Assembly: GCA_028023455.1 (NCBI GenBank)
Contig: JAQFVV010000316.1
Span: 188,001 to 252,000, forward strand
Length of the DNA: 64,000 nucleotides
Origin: Epiperipatus broadwayi
Lineage: Eukaryota > Onychophora > Udeonychophora > Euonychophora > Peripatidae
Reading direction: 5' to 3'
A program made the translations under genes and the position numbers. Below, piece by piece: positions 22,105 to 32,180 of the stretch. Below the pieces are notes generated by a model that worked only from the letters and a program-made list of their open reading frames with translations, searched no databases and was not told the DNA's origin. Positions within the stretch are counted from its first letter, which is position 1. Every line of letters begins with the position of its first letter.

Positions 22105-22755
22105 AAAGAAAACTACATTTTCTAATATAGGAATATTTTGAATAAAGTGTGATTAGAATTTGAAGTCAATAGCAATAATATTTGGTTTAACAAATAGTAA
22201 TAACAAGGGATCCATGACATAATAGCTACTTTATTATGTATGAGATGTAGCTCACTATATATGCCAAGTTGTCATTCACTGTGTTCAATATATACACATT
22301 AAAATTACACAATAGATTCAATATATATTAAATCTTAAAGGAAATGTTAATTTTGACATTATTTTAATAAATTCTTAATTAATCACAAATAAATCTACAC
22401 TTTCTAAGAATATTTTGAATGAAGCATGGTTAGAATCAGAAGATGAAAATAATAATAATGTTTAAAAAACTAATCTTTCTTATTGCGTTCCCTAATGTAT
22501 ATAAAATATTAAATCATTTATGCACTTTATCAATGTTTCACAATGCTTTAAAGTGTATAAATGATTTAATATTATATTACATAATGTTTAAAAAAATAGT
22601 AATAACAATGAATGGATGAAATAATATCTACTTTCTGATGGCATATAACTCACTCTTATGTCACATTCTTGCTCGCTGTATTTGATACATGGGCATCAGA
22701 ATAGCACAGTAGATATATATTTTAATTCTCAATGGAAATGTTAATTTTTTTAAAA
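22105..22755. repeat. Diverged ~300-bp tandem repeat, two units
   Basis: The block AATATTTTGAATAAAGTGTG...TTAGAAT near 22134 recurs as AATATTTTGAATGAAGCATGG near 22409. The two blocks ATAGCTACTTTATTATG/ATATCTACTTTCTGATG and GGAAATGTTAATTTT (22340, 22734) follow in the same order. The second unit is longer because of the palindromic insertion at 22470-22580. Confidence 0.65.
22470..22580. mobile_element. 111-bp palindromic insertion with 15-bp target duplication
   Basis: ATAATGTTTAAAAAA occurs at 22455-22469 and again at 22581-22595, and the first repeat unit lacks the material between. Inside, ATATTAAATCATTTATGCAC near 22506 pairs with its reverse complement ending near 22573 around a loop of about 18 bases, giving a nearly perfect hairpin of 24 pairs. 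No coding capacity. The 15-bp duplication points to retroposition, as for the FB-1 repeats. Confidence 0.75.
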
Positions 22756-23420
22756 TATTTATATTTATTGAATTCATGTATATATTTATAACTTCAACTT
22801 TAAAAAATCCAGCATTGTTAAAGATTAGATTACCATATTGGTTACTACCACTTTTGTCGGATTTCAAACTATTTGTCAGTGGTCGCATGCAATCCACAGA
22901 CCTTGTGTGTGACATGTCTGTTCTACATGATGAGATAAATGCTTTACAAATACTTATTAGGATATATATATATATTTAAAAATATAAAAGATTTTATTTC
23001 TGTTTGCTTAAAATTTATACAAAACTATAAACAGTAACACATAGAAAAATCTACTAATGAATCTATATCAATGTATCCATATTGTAATATTGTAGACAAT
23101 GGCCATTTCTGACCAAGACAGATATTACATGTTTACTAAAACAAATAAATTTAGAATGGGATTGTTTTTTACAATAACAATTATTAACATATAATAACTA
23201 CATTCCACTCTTTTTACATTTTAAAGCAAAATATATTTATTAATTTTACAGTTTTCCTAGCAGTCTTCATCAGATCTACAAAAATTTAAACATTACATCA
23301 ATACAACCATATTTCATACATATATCTATTAAATTGTTACAATTTTACCAACTTAATTATTAACATCACTTTATTCATAAAATTTACTATTATATAACTT
23401 TAAAATAAATAAATAAATGT
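22756..23420. other. AT-rich stretch with a weak CTGATGA...GAAAA motif
   Basis: No gene is visible. On the minus strand near 23278-23252, CTGATGAAGACTGCTAGGAA includes a CTGATGA box and a GGAAAA sequence. Stems are poor, so I do not call a ribozyme. Confidence 0.4.
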
Positions 23421-23848
23421 GTTTTACCAGTTCTTAATTATGGATTTGAGATTTGGACACTTAATAAAAGAGCAATACAGAGACTTCAGACTACTCAAAG
23501 AAGTATGGAGAGATGCATGTTGGAAGTAACAAGAAGAGATCGAAAACACAATGTATGGGTAAGAGAACAAACAGGTGTTACTGACGTCATTGAAAAAATT
23601 AAAAGATTGAAGTGGAGTTGGGCTGGACATATTGCTAGAAAAGATAATAATAGATAAACAATTGAAATCTTAAACGGGATTCCAAGAGATTGTAAAAGAC
23701 CCAGAAAGAGACCGGATGTTAGATAGATGGATGAAATAAGAAAGTGTGCAGGGGTGATGTGGAGAAGAGAAGCTAAAGATTGGAGAAGATGGATTGAACT
23801 TGGAGAGACCTTCATCCTGCAGTATATTGATAATGGTTGATGATACAA
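23421..23848 (+). mobile_element. RTE LINE 3'-end fragment
   Basis: The plus strand encodes the C-terminal RTE region in slightly shifted frames: a VLPVLTYG-like start (here VLNYGFEIWTLN), RAIQRLQTTQRSMERCMLEV, the RDRKHNVWVREQTGVTDVI block, RLKWSWAGHIARK and the final GETFILQ. It stops near the usual GATGATG tail (23838-23848). 5' truncated, decayed, same family as the 8.8-kb copy. Confidence 0.85.
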
Positions 23849-24392
23849 TGAAAGAGATCAATCAGTTATCATAAATCAATAACTTATGAGATTACAGAAT
23901 GTAAATAAAAAATATTGTGAATTAATTTTATTGGTTTTATATATATATATAATGAACAGAGTTTGACAAACAAAATGAGAACATTCACATTATCATTTAT
24001 TTGATTTTATGTACTTACGATATAATTAATGATGCATTTTTTTTCTTTTACAGATATAAGAAGATGAAAGCTGAAGAGTAATGTCAAAAAATACTGAAAT
24101 ATTTAAACTTTGAAGAATAACAATCAGAAAAATTATTGATGATATTAACTTTAAATGAGAAAACCAAACCTGCTAGAATTTGGTTTGAGAATCAATGCTT
24201 ATTGTAAAAAACCCATGGATAGTACAATATGTGTAAAGAAAATGGCAGAAGAACTCATTCTTCTCACATCAGTCTGCCAAGATCATCATCACAAACAAAA
24301 TATTTATGAATGAGCTATTGTTTCAAAGTCTCTGGCTTCTATTATGAATATTACAATGTGGAAGTGATAGTGTCACTGATGTAAATACTAAC

Positions 24393-25169
24393 TGATAAAT
24401 AAGTTAAACCACTAAACATCACATGATCACTATTTCATACTAGCACATAATTGTTATTAAACAATTCAAAACAAAGCAAAAAACTCTCCATATAGTAGTG
24501 CCATCTTGTGCTAACAAGAGCAATCAATGGATGCCAGAAGGCTTGTGCATAAAATCCCTATCTAGTGCCTACTCATCCAATATCCCCAGACTAGTTTCTG
24601 GCTTGTGGCCTTCATCAGTGAGGAGCCTTGGATCTGAAAGCACTGCAACTAGATCTTAGGATCTAATGCAATCCTCCAGCAGCCACCTTTTAACTCTATT
24701 TAACTACAAAACTATGAGAATGAAATTGACAATTAATATTTTCAATCCAAGCTCAATAGATTATATAGTCATATGGGTCTGATCATACCCTGCCTAATAG
24801 GATAGTGGTGGCTATGGTTGTTAAAGAGCCAAAGGCACCAAAATGTATGGGTGCTGAATTGAGTTCAGACCCATATGAATATATAAGCTATTGAGCTTGG
24901 ATTGAAAATATTAATTGTGTTTTCAATTTCATACAGTTTTGTAGTTAAATAGAGTTAAAAGGTGGCTGCTGGAGGGTTGCATTAGATCATAAGATCTAGG
25001 TGCAGTGCTATCAAGCCAGAAACTAGTCTGGGGATATTGGATGAGTAGGCACTAGATAGGGATTTTATGCACAAACCTTCTGGCATCCATTGATTGCTCT
25101 TGTTAGCACAAGATGGCACTACTATATGGAGAATTTTGCTTTGTTTTGAATTGTTTGATAAATAAGTTA
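24393..25169. repeat. FB-1 palindromic repeat copy b with 14-bp target duplication
   Basis: TGATAAATAAGTTA flanks the element at 24393-24406 and 25156-25169. The 749-bp insert (24407-25155) starts with the family's constant end AACCACTAAACATCACATGA and is an inverted dimer: arms of about 330 bp carry the same blocks in opposite orientation around a centre near 24780-24800 that includes GATAGTGGTGGCTATGG. The left arm has a good hammerhead-like motif (24584-24623, minus), and the right arm keeps only the GAAAC...TGGGG half because of a small deletion near 25013. Confidence 0.9.
24584..24623 (-). ncRNA. Hammerhead-ribozyme-like motif, FB-1 copy b
   Basis: On the minus strand: stem I CCTCA with TGGGG (five pairs, one of them U-G), intact CTGATGA, stem II GGC with GCC (A-A mismatch at its base), GAAAC, then TA and GTC for cleavage. 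ACTAGT around stem III is self-complementary, which would suit a dimeric ribozyme. The missing first stem II pair lowers confidence in activity. Confidence 0.65.
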
Positions 25170-27130
25170 TGGATAGAGAAATCATTTGTCACGTTAATGA
25201 TCCCTGAAAGAAATCTATCAAACAAAATATCTTTTCCTAATGTGAAACAGTGAGATGGACTTTTTGGGATAGCAATTTCCCCTTATGATGCAAACATTAT
25301 TTGCATATACTATCTTCCAAAATGATACTGCTAAAATTCATACAATCCTCATAGTAAAATAATGATTTAAAAAACGAGAGTACTGACACACATTTCTTAC
25401 AGCCTCTTCAATCATTTGATTTAAATTTATTAGCCCAATGTGTCAATTTTTAAATAAGAGAGAAAGGCCAAGATCTTCCATATCATCTCTTAGAAAACTA
25501 AACGTTTTTTTTATGAGAAATAGCTTAATATCCCTCTAGATTGTACAGTAAGCTTGCCCAGGGAGTACGGTTAATAGTAAATAAATAAGTATATTGTACT
25601 ATTAATATATTCCAAAAATAGTTATACTAATCAAACATATCTAGGCTATTCCAAATTGGTACCGTCTGTTAGCTACACTAACAATATTTATGGTCTCTTT
25701 TTGGACATGGACACAATGAGGTTGCATAGATTTTTTTCTTACTGCAGTTAAGATTTATTTACGGAATAAAGCATTTATGAAAACTTCATTACTTTTATTT
25801 CTTACCATAATGAATAGGGATTACCAGATAATTTACTAAAAGCCTAGGGGTATAGGGACCAACACCTTTGGGAACTCCTGATCTAAACACTATTAAGATG
25901 TTATAATTTTATACTATATAGAATAAAAATAGTTCTTGATACTCTGTAAAATAATATGTATTATTAATACTAATTCAGATATAGCATAAAAATGGCTTAA
26001 TAAAACTCCAACATCCTATTTGCAGAAAAATTAACAAAGAAATATTAAAAATTGTAAAACAGTAATTAATTATAATATTAAAACAAAAACGTGAATATTT
26101 TAAAAATAATTATCTTTTGGTTGTGATTATTTATTTATCTTCCGATTTAATCATGTAATACGGTTTACCACGTTCTTTTTAATGTTTCTCTGAAATTAAT
26201 ATTAGCGAAAACAGTTTTCGTCTTTTTTAAAACCCCTTCCTCCATCTAAGAAATTGAATGTATTTAAAGAATATGTTAAAACTGTATGTATAACTTATAA
26301 TTCTATAAATCTGAATTTGAAAAATGTTGTTGACAGAGGCTCAATTTCAACTTAGTAGACTTAGCAAACATTAAAGACTATTCTAGGAAGATATTTCTGT
26401 GTGCTGACTCAAATTGATATTTAATTCCAATGATAACAGTTCAAATTTGTTCGACATAGGAATATAAAAACTCAATCTACTCGTCTTGGACTATAAATAT
26501 TAAAGATTATACAGACATTCTGTTTATCACCTTAACTTACACTTAAAAAAAATCTTATTGTAAATATTTCATATATACACATTATCTTTGAAATGAAATA
26601 ATAATTTTTAATTAAAAATGTTGCCTTAAATTTACGCCAGATTAATATTTTGTAACACTTTATACAATTTAAGACATGAACTTTCTTTCAACATGTCTTC
26701 ACCCCGCTTACAACGGGATTATACATTTGTACAATGCTGTAATTTATTTTGCCCGATAAATATAGGTACAATGATAAGAAAACTAAAATTATTTATTTCC
26801 TTTCATGCCTTCAGAATATATTTCAAAGTGTTCCTTTTCTTTCTTTAAAAGTTAAAGCAAAATTTTAAAAATAGAAAATTTAAAATAACGCCTTTAATAA
26901 CTAACATGCGCAGAAAAAAAAAGTAAATGTAAAAAAAAAAAATATAATAATAATTAGTAACGTAATGAAAATTATAAGTTATTAAAAAAAACGTCTTTTT
27001 TTAAATATTTATTTATAATAATGAAATTACATTTCAAAAATATACAAAACGTACAGAAAAACGTAATAAACGAATATGGCTATCAATGAGAAGAAAGGAG
27101 TGAAAAAAACTAATCTAAAAGTGATCTAAT
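25170..27130. other. AT-rich non-coding stretch
   Basis: No gene supported. Weak hAT-like translations near 25.4-25.5 kb on the plus strand are too short to call. The region 26700-26770 is slightly richer but unassigned. Confidence 0.45.
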
Positions 27131-27139
27131 ATGAATGTT

Positions 27140-27328
27140 ACATGTCTTTAAATTTTTTTAAATTTTATTTAAATATTCCAAATACATTCAACTGTTAGTA
27201 ATCGCACAGAGATTAGTGTATGCATAACGTTTTGAGCGGTATTATTCTCCCCTCTTCTTCAGATGTTTCTGGCTTGACCAGTGATAGTACTAGTATGAGA
27301 ATTGAACCTGGACCCTTAGATTCTTGAG
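27140..27328 (-). repeat. SINE-A copy, left part, split by the LTR element
   Basis: In reverse orientation it matches the 53.9-54.2 kb copy: a B-box-like GGTTCAATTCT, CACTGGTCAAGCCAGA, CTGAAGAAGAGGGGAGAATA, AACGTTATGCATA and the AT-rich tail with GTTGAATGTATTTGGAAT. The head of the same SINE continues at 30053-30094 on the other side of the LTR element. Confidence 0.8.
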
Positions 27329-27779
27329 TGTTGTATTCGTTGTTGAGTTTACTAGAGACAATTTACTCCAGAAGTTTTCACTTATTTTAGTTGAAAGTAA
27401 AAATAATTATAATTCAAAACAAGTTGTGGGGATTATTTTTATCAGAGATAAAAATAACTAATTAAAGTTAAGAACAATCAAAACGGAGTTGGAAAACACG
27501 CGATTAAGTTTTCGAATGTAGCAGATAAAACTGAACAAAAGAACTCAGAGGGATATATAAACTACTAGAGGAAAACATCGCGCACTTGTTACAGTCTTGT
27601 TAACAGAAGAAGTTAGATATGTAAAGCTATTAAGAGCTATTTGCAGCACAACTGTTTTAAGAGTTGTTCAGCCGAGTTTCATATATTTTAGCTATAATTC
27701 TGTGTACTCGTTTATGTTATCGATCGGATTGTAAGTATTTTTCTCCCCCTCTGAAAAACTTAGGGGCGAAGACATTACA
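27329..27779 (+). repeat. 5' LTR with TATA box
   Basis: The 451-bp LTR contains a promoter-like TATATAA at 27554-27560, with the transcript start expected about 25-30 bases later. GTAAGTATTT at 27731-27740 resembles a splice donor and is missing from the 3' LTR, which reads TTGTGTTTTT there. Confidence 0.85.
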
Positions 27780-27782
27780 AGA

Positions 27783-27793
27783 TTGGCGCAGTC
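27783..27793 (+). other. Primer-binding-site candidate
   Basis: TTGGCGCAGTC begins four bases after the LTR end. TTGGCGCAGTC-type sites are common just after LTRs in Gypsy-group elements. The tRNA was not assigned. Confidence 0.6.
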
Positions 27794-27870
27794 TAAATTT
27801 TTGAACCTAGTGAAACTTGAAAGAATAAGCCAGACGAGAAAGCCAACCGATACTATTGAAAACAAGTAAA

Positions 27871-29376
27871 ATGTCGTTAGGACAAAGCAGTATTCCTGAA
27901 TTTAGTATTGAAAATGCCGAGGAATGGCCTCTCTATATAATGCAATTGGAAAATTTTTTCAAGTTAAATGGGATAAAAAATAATGAAAAAAAAGTGGCCG
28001 CACTTTTATGTTTAGGAGGATGCAAAGTCATAGAAATTGTTAATAAATTATGGGACGGACCGATAATCGATGGAGTACAGTTTAAAGATATAGTTAAAAA
28101 ATTAACGGACTATTTTAGCCCGAAGTCGTCTAGACATGTAGCGAGATTAACTTTGAGAAATAGAAAGCAAGCCAGGGAGGAAAAAATTAAAGACTATGAT
28201 ATAGTATTAAAACAGTTGGCAAAAAACTGCAATTATGGCGAATTTTTAGACCAAGCTTTGCTGGATCAATTATTGTGGGGAATGTACGACGAAAGATTGC
28301 GAAAGACGTTGTTAACGGAAAGTGACTTATCATACGAAGTGGCTATTAAAAAAGGAATAGCATATGAAGCAGTAATTGAGCAAGCCCTAGCTTTTAGAAA
28401 CAACTCAGAAGAGACCAGAAAGATGGCAGTTTATAAAACAGATCGAAGCCAGCAGTCGAAAAATGAAAATCTTAACAGAGAGAAAATGTTAACAGTGAAA
28501 TGTTTCTGCTGTGGGAAAACTGGCCACTTATCGAAAAATTGTAAATGGAGAAAAGAAAACAGTTTTAACTGCGGATTTAAAGGGCATTTAGCAAGTGTAT
28601 GCAAAAAACCACGACAAACAAAATGTAATCCAAGCATAGATTATACAACGTATACCATTAACTATGTATCAACTAAGGGGCAAAGCATGGCCGTAAGAAA
28701 TAGGATCTTTTCACAAAGACAAAGCCAGATCACTAAACTACAAGAATTGGAGTCAAGGAACCAAGAATTAGCTATCATGCTTGAGAGAAAGACGCAATCT
28801 AAGCTACAACTCAACTTGCAGTTACAAGAACTGAAAAATTATAATTCCAAATTACAAAATGAACTGGAAGAATTCCAAGGAAGATTGGAGACTTCTAGAC
28901 AACGAGTAACAGAATTAGAATGTAGTGTAACCAATGCAAGCATTTCTAGTCGACAATATGAAAAGATGGTTAAAGAACTATCAAAAGAAGTGCACAAATT
29001 AAAACTGGATGTTTATGAATTAAATAAATTAAAAGAAGAACTTGAACAACAAAATTCAGAACTTAGTGAAAAATTACAAAGCAAATTTTCAGAATGTCAG
29101 AGTTTTGAAAGATCGAATGAAGATTTAAAAAGTGAACTCGCCATGTCAGAATTATCCGAACAAATGGAACTACAAGAAAGGATAGCCGAAGGTGAAAGTG
29201 AAACAGATACTTTCAAGGATTTTTTGGAAGAGCAGCAATCATGGGACAGTGAGCTGCCAGAGACAAAAACTGAGGAACGGGAAAAAACCCAGAGTTTCTC
29301 CAAGCAGGAGAAAAAAGAACTCAAAATGGCGAGGAAAAAGAAGAGTTTACAAAAATTTCGAGGTTATATCGATTAA
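27871..29376 (+). CDS. Gag-like protein fused to a long coiled coil
   Basis: The ATG at 27871 opens a 501-residue frame; an in-frame TTG at 27856 is not a likely start. Residue numbers here count from 27856. Residues 16-190 resemble a Ty3/Gypsy capsid (AEEWPLYIMQLENFFKLNGI near the start, later LTDYFSPKSS and a YGEFLDQALLDQLLWGM helix). A CCHC zinc knuckle follows, C216, C219, H224 and C229. A second knuckle keeps C239, H244 and C249 but has Ser236 for the first Cys. Residues about 288-446 are a continuous heptad-rich coiled coil dense in Leu, Gln, Glu and Lys, followed by an acidic patch and a basic end. Gag normally passes to protease here. Replacement of pol by a coiled coil suggests capture of a host segment or a fusion by deletion. 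Function unknown. Confidence 0.75.
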   Translation: MSLGQSSIPEFSIENAEEWPLYIMQLENFFKLNGIKNNEKKVAALLCLGGCKVIEIVNKLWDGPIIDGVQFKDIVKKLTDYFSPKSSRHVARLTLRNRKQAREEKIKDYDIVLKQLAKNCNYGEFLDQALLDQLLWGMYDERLRKTLLTESDLSYEVAIKKGIAYEAVIEQALAFRNNSEETRKMAVYKTDRSQQSKNENLNREKMLTVKCFCCGKTGHLSKNCKWRKENSFNCGFKGHLASVCKKPRQTKCNPSIDYTTYTINYVSTKGQSMAVRNRIFSQRQSQITKLQELESRNQELAIMLERKTQSKLQLNLQLQELKNYNSKLQNELEEFQGRLETSRQRVTELECSVTNASISSRQYEKMVKELSKEVHKLKLDVYELNKLKEELEQQNSELSEKLQSKFSECQSFERSNEDLKSELAMSELSEQMELQERIAEGESETDTFKDFLEEQQSWDSELPETKTEEREKTQSFSKQEKKELKMARKKKSLQKFRGYID

Positions 29377-29399
29377 TCGGAAAAATCAAGTGTTTCTCC

Positions 29400-29473
29400 A
29401 AGCTAAAAAAGAGAAATCACCCAGACCTGTACGGGATAAAAGAAAACCGCGCAGATTAGATGATTATGTGTAA
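29400..29473 (+). pseudogene. Possible pol C-terminal remnant
   Basis: A frame overlapping the end of the Gag ORF runs to a stop at 29473 and ends RPVRDKRKPRRLDDYV. Basic tails of the form RPVR-x-RRPPxRxxDYV are usual at the end of Gypsy integrases, just upstream of the polypurine tract, which is where this lies. If right, most of pol was deleted between the capsid/knuckle and this tail. Confidence 0.4.
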
Positions 29474-29498
29474 CATAAATAAACTCTAACTTCTGGAG

Positions 29499-29511
29499 TG
29501 AGGGGAGGAAG
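29499..29511 (+). other. Polypurine tract
   Basis: GAGGGGAGGAAG-type purine run lies directly before the TGTTG start of the 3' LTR, the expected place for plus-strand priming. Confidence 0.75.
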
Positions 29512-30052
29512 TGTTGTATTCATTGTTGAGAAATAAACAGCGAGTTTACTAGAGAAAATTTACTCCAGAAGTTTTTGCTTATTTTAGTTGAAAGTAAAAA
29601 TAATTATAATGGAAAATAATTATAATTGAAAACAAGCTGTGGGGATTTATTTTTAATTGAAAATAAAAATAACTAATTATAATGGAAATAATTATAATTA
29701 AAAACAAGTTGTGGGGATTATTTTTATCAGAGATAAAAATAACTAATTAAAGTTAAGAACAATCAAAACGGAGAACGCGATTAAGTTTTTGAATGTAGCA
29801 GATAAGACTGAACAAAAGAACTCAGAGGGATATATAAACTACTAGAGAAAAACATCGCACACTTGTTACAGTCTTGTTAACAGAGGAAGTTAGATACGTA
29901 AAGTTGTTAAGAGCTATTTGCGGCACAACTGTTTTAAGAGTTGTTCTGCCGAGTTTCATATATTTTAGCTAGAATTCTGTGTACTCGTTTATGTTATCGA
30001 TCGGATTGTGTTTTTCTCCCCCTCTGAAAAACTTAGGGGCGAAGACATTACA
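29512..30052 (+). repeat. 3' LTR with internal duplications
   Basis: At 541 bp it is 90 bp longer than the 5' LTR. The extra length comes from repeated blocks around AATTATAATGGAAA and AAAACAAG(C/T)TGTGGGGAT (29600-29720) plus AAATAAACAGCGA near the start. Its TATA box is at 29831-29837. Otherwise the LTRs match with few substitutions. Confidence 0.85.
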
Positions 30053-30285
30053 TTGAGTATTGAATTTTAAAATAACACTCTAACCAACTTGAATCAAAAT
30101 TCGACTCCCATGCTAGTACTATCACTGGTCAGGCCAAAAAACCCCTGAAAAAGAGGGGAGAATAATACCTCTTGAAACATTGTGCATATACTAACCTGTG
30201 TGCTATTACTAGCAGTTGAATGTATTTGAAATATTTAAATAAAGTTAAATTTTTATAAAGACATTCAACACTCATAGTAGATTAA
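30053..30285. repeat. SINE-A head (minus) followed by a second SINE-A (plus)
   Basis: 30053-30094 is the rest of the minus-strand SINE broken by the LTR element (TTGAGTATTGAATTTTAA, then AACCAACTTGA of the A-box side). From about 30097 a plus-oriented copy begins within the B-box region (ATTCGACTCCCATGCTAG), continues through CTGAAAAAGAGGGGAGAATA and GAAACATTGTGCATA, and ends with TTGAATGTATTTGAAATATT. Two SINEs therefore meet head to head. Confidence 0.8.
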
Positions 30286-30394
30286 TCTAAAAGTGAATTT
30301 GTGATGACAATACAAAGCAATCTGTGAACCACAAATATGTTTACATATAGAACATGATGGTTATTTTTCTGCTTACTCGATACTTTACAATACT

Positions 30395-30815
30395 ATCTTT
30401 TAATTTCTTCAGCAGAAAACTTTTCTTTCTGAAACACTTCAATACCATGTCTAATTGTAGCTCTCCAATGTATTCTATTCTCTACCATATCTTTCCAATG
30501 GAAACAATTGACATGGCATTTCTTTAGAATGTCTTCACTCTTTCAGGAAATCTTCCATTGTTCATTTGTTTTACATGACCAATACAACAGAGATGTGCTT
30601 TTATTTTGGTGAACTCAATAGTATCACATCCAAAAAACTGAAAAACACTGATTCATTTTAGGATCTTCTCATTGCATTTTTAAAATTTTATGGAGCATCC
30701 TTAAATGAAACTTTTTTAATGCCTTTATATTGTACCAAGATGTCCAAGCTTCATTTCCATACAATAAATTAGGTAACAAAACTTACAAATCTAACAATAT
30801 TTTCTTAATTAAAAA
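30395..30815 (-). pseudogene. LINE C-terminal fragment, family distinct from the RTE copies
   Basis: Minus-strand frames read LLYGNEAWTSWYNIKALKKF, HLRMLHKILK, then LLYWSCK in place of the usual WxGHV, and WKDMVENRIHWRATIRHGIE followed by FQKEKFSAEEIKR. That order (EAWT...LExFH...LRWxGHV...WRxxVxxG...FExxR) is the C-terminal end of RT in a non-LTR clade common in invertebrates. Several stops. A 15-base A run at 30810-30825 borders it. Confidence 0.6.
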
Positions 30816-30865
30816 AAAAAAAAAAGACTGAAAAATGCTAATAATAACTTTGTTAGTAGAAAAAT

Positions 30866-31490
30866 ATCATCATCATCATCATCATCAACCATTATCAATC
30901 CACTGCAGGATGAATGTCTCTCCAAGTTCAATCCATCTCCGATTTTTAGCTTCTCTTCTCCACATCACCCCTGCATACTTTTTTATTTCATCCATCCATC
31001 TCACTTGTGGTCTCTTTCTGGGTCTTTTACAATCTCTTGGAATCCAGTTCAAAATTTCAATTGCCCATCATCTCTTCTAGCAATATGTCCTGCCCAACTC
31101 CAATCTTTTAATTTTTTCAATGAGGTCAGTAACACCTGTTTGTTCTCTTACCTATACATTGTGTTTTCGATCTCTTCTTGTTACTCCCAACATGCATCTC
31201 TCCATACTTCTTTGAGTGGTCTGAAGTCTCTGTATTGCTCTTCTATTAAGTGTCCAAGTCTCATATCCATAAGTAAGAACTGGTAAAATACATTTGTTAA
31301 AAACCTTCCTTTTCAAACACATAGGCATATTTCCTTTTAATATCAAGTTATTTCTACCAAAAGCACTCCAAACAAGTTTAATTCTATGATTAATTTCATC
31401 TATTATGTTTCCATCTGTATTAATAATCTGACCAAGGTATTTGTAACTGTTAACTTCTTCTAACTCATCATAATCAATCTTCATTTTCAT
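30866..31490 (-). mobile_element. RTE LINE 3' end, best-preserved C-terminus
   Basis: The minus strand carries a 112-codon open stretch (31490-31152) with KIDYDELEEVNSYKYLGQII, a WSAFGRNNLILKG block and LTYGYETWTLNRRAIQRLQT. The RDRKHNVWVREQ block and the terminal GETFIL...IDNG region continue in other frames. The element's 3' end is the CATCATCATC run (30868-30887), the complement of the GATGATG tail. It is truncated at the 5' end at about 31490. Confidence 0.85.
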
Positions 31491-32135
31491 AGAAAGGTAT
31501 ATTACTATGTAAATAAATACCCCTACAAAAGTTTGATTGATTCAATAAACAAAAGTATTCCAATATTCCTAAGTCAGTTTATAAACTCATGCCTTTACAT
31601 TTCATTGTTAAAGAGCAATATATTATAAAATAAAATATGTATTTTATAAAATGCCCATCTTAGTTAAATTCTAATTGTTCCTTCAAATTTCTGCCACAAT
31701 GCTCATTTTATTTAAGTAATCAATTTATGATATGTACCATGACATTGACTTAAATAATTATTGGCATTATATGTACAACAAATACAATATGAACCCATTA
31801 ATCATTCCATCAGGTCTCATCTACCAGATATTAAAAATACTCTTACATCAATTAACCTCTTCCTAAGAATATCAAATTATCAAACTCATTATCATATTGC
31901 AACAAAACTACACATCTAGATTACAAGAACTGATTCCAAACATAGATAAACTTTCCTAGCTCCCAATGAATTATACTAAGTAATATTTTCACAATATTCT
32001 AGACAATCTGGCAAATAAGTATCAAGTTCCTACATTGATATTAATATACTAAAAAAGTTTAATTCAGTAATTAAAAATACCCAAGCACATTTTAAGCCAA
32101 TTTATAAATTCCTTTAAATTTTATCAGTAAAGAAC

Positions 32136-32136
<1 letters not shown>
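31491..32136. other. AT-rich non-coding stretch
   Basis: No gene or repeat boundary is visible. Confidence 0.5.

Positions 32137-32179
<43 letters not shown>
32137..32179. repeat. (AC)n microsatellite
   Basis: About 21 uninterrupted AC units. Confidence 0.98.

Positions 32180-32180
<1 letters not shown>

Larger units (their letters stand above)
27329..30052 (+). mobile_element. Non-autonomous LTR retrotransposon carrying Gag-coiled-coil ORF
   Basis: LTRs at 27329-27779 and 29512-30052 both run from TGTTGTATTC to GACATTACA and are flanked by a 5-bp target duplication TTGAG (27324-27328 and 30053-30057). A primer-site candidate follows the 5' LTR and a purine-rich AGGGGAGGAAG precedes the 3' LTR. 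The only coding sequence is a Gag-like ORF continuing into a coiled coil. Protease, RT, RNase H and integrase are absent, apart from a possible pol C-terminal remnant at 29400-29473. LTRs are highly similar, so insertion is fairly recent. Movement would need proteins from a complete Gypsy-like relative. Confidence 0.9.

Noticed and set aside
23252-23280. Hammerhead ribozyme on the minus strand
   Set aside because: CTGATGA and GGAAAA are present but neither stem II nor stem I closes convincingly.
28431-29324. Minus-strand frames opposite the Gag-coiled-coil ORF
   Set aside because: Shadow frames with Cys/Ser-rich translations of coiled-coil codons.
30835-31286. Plus-strand frames rich in His/Ser/Leu
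   Set aside because: Reverse complement of the RTE 3' end; the HHHHHH run is the CAT repeat tail.
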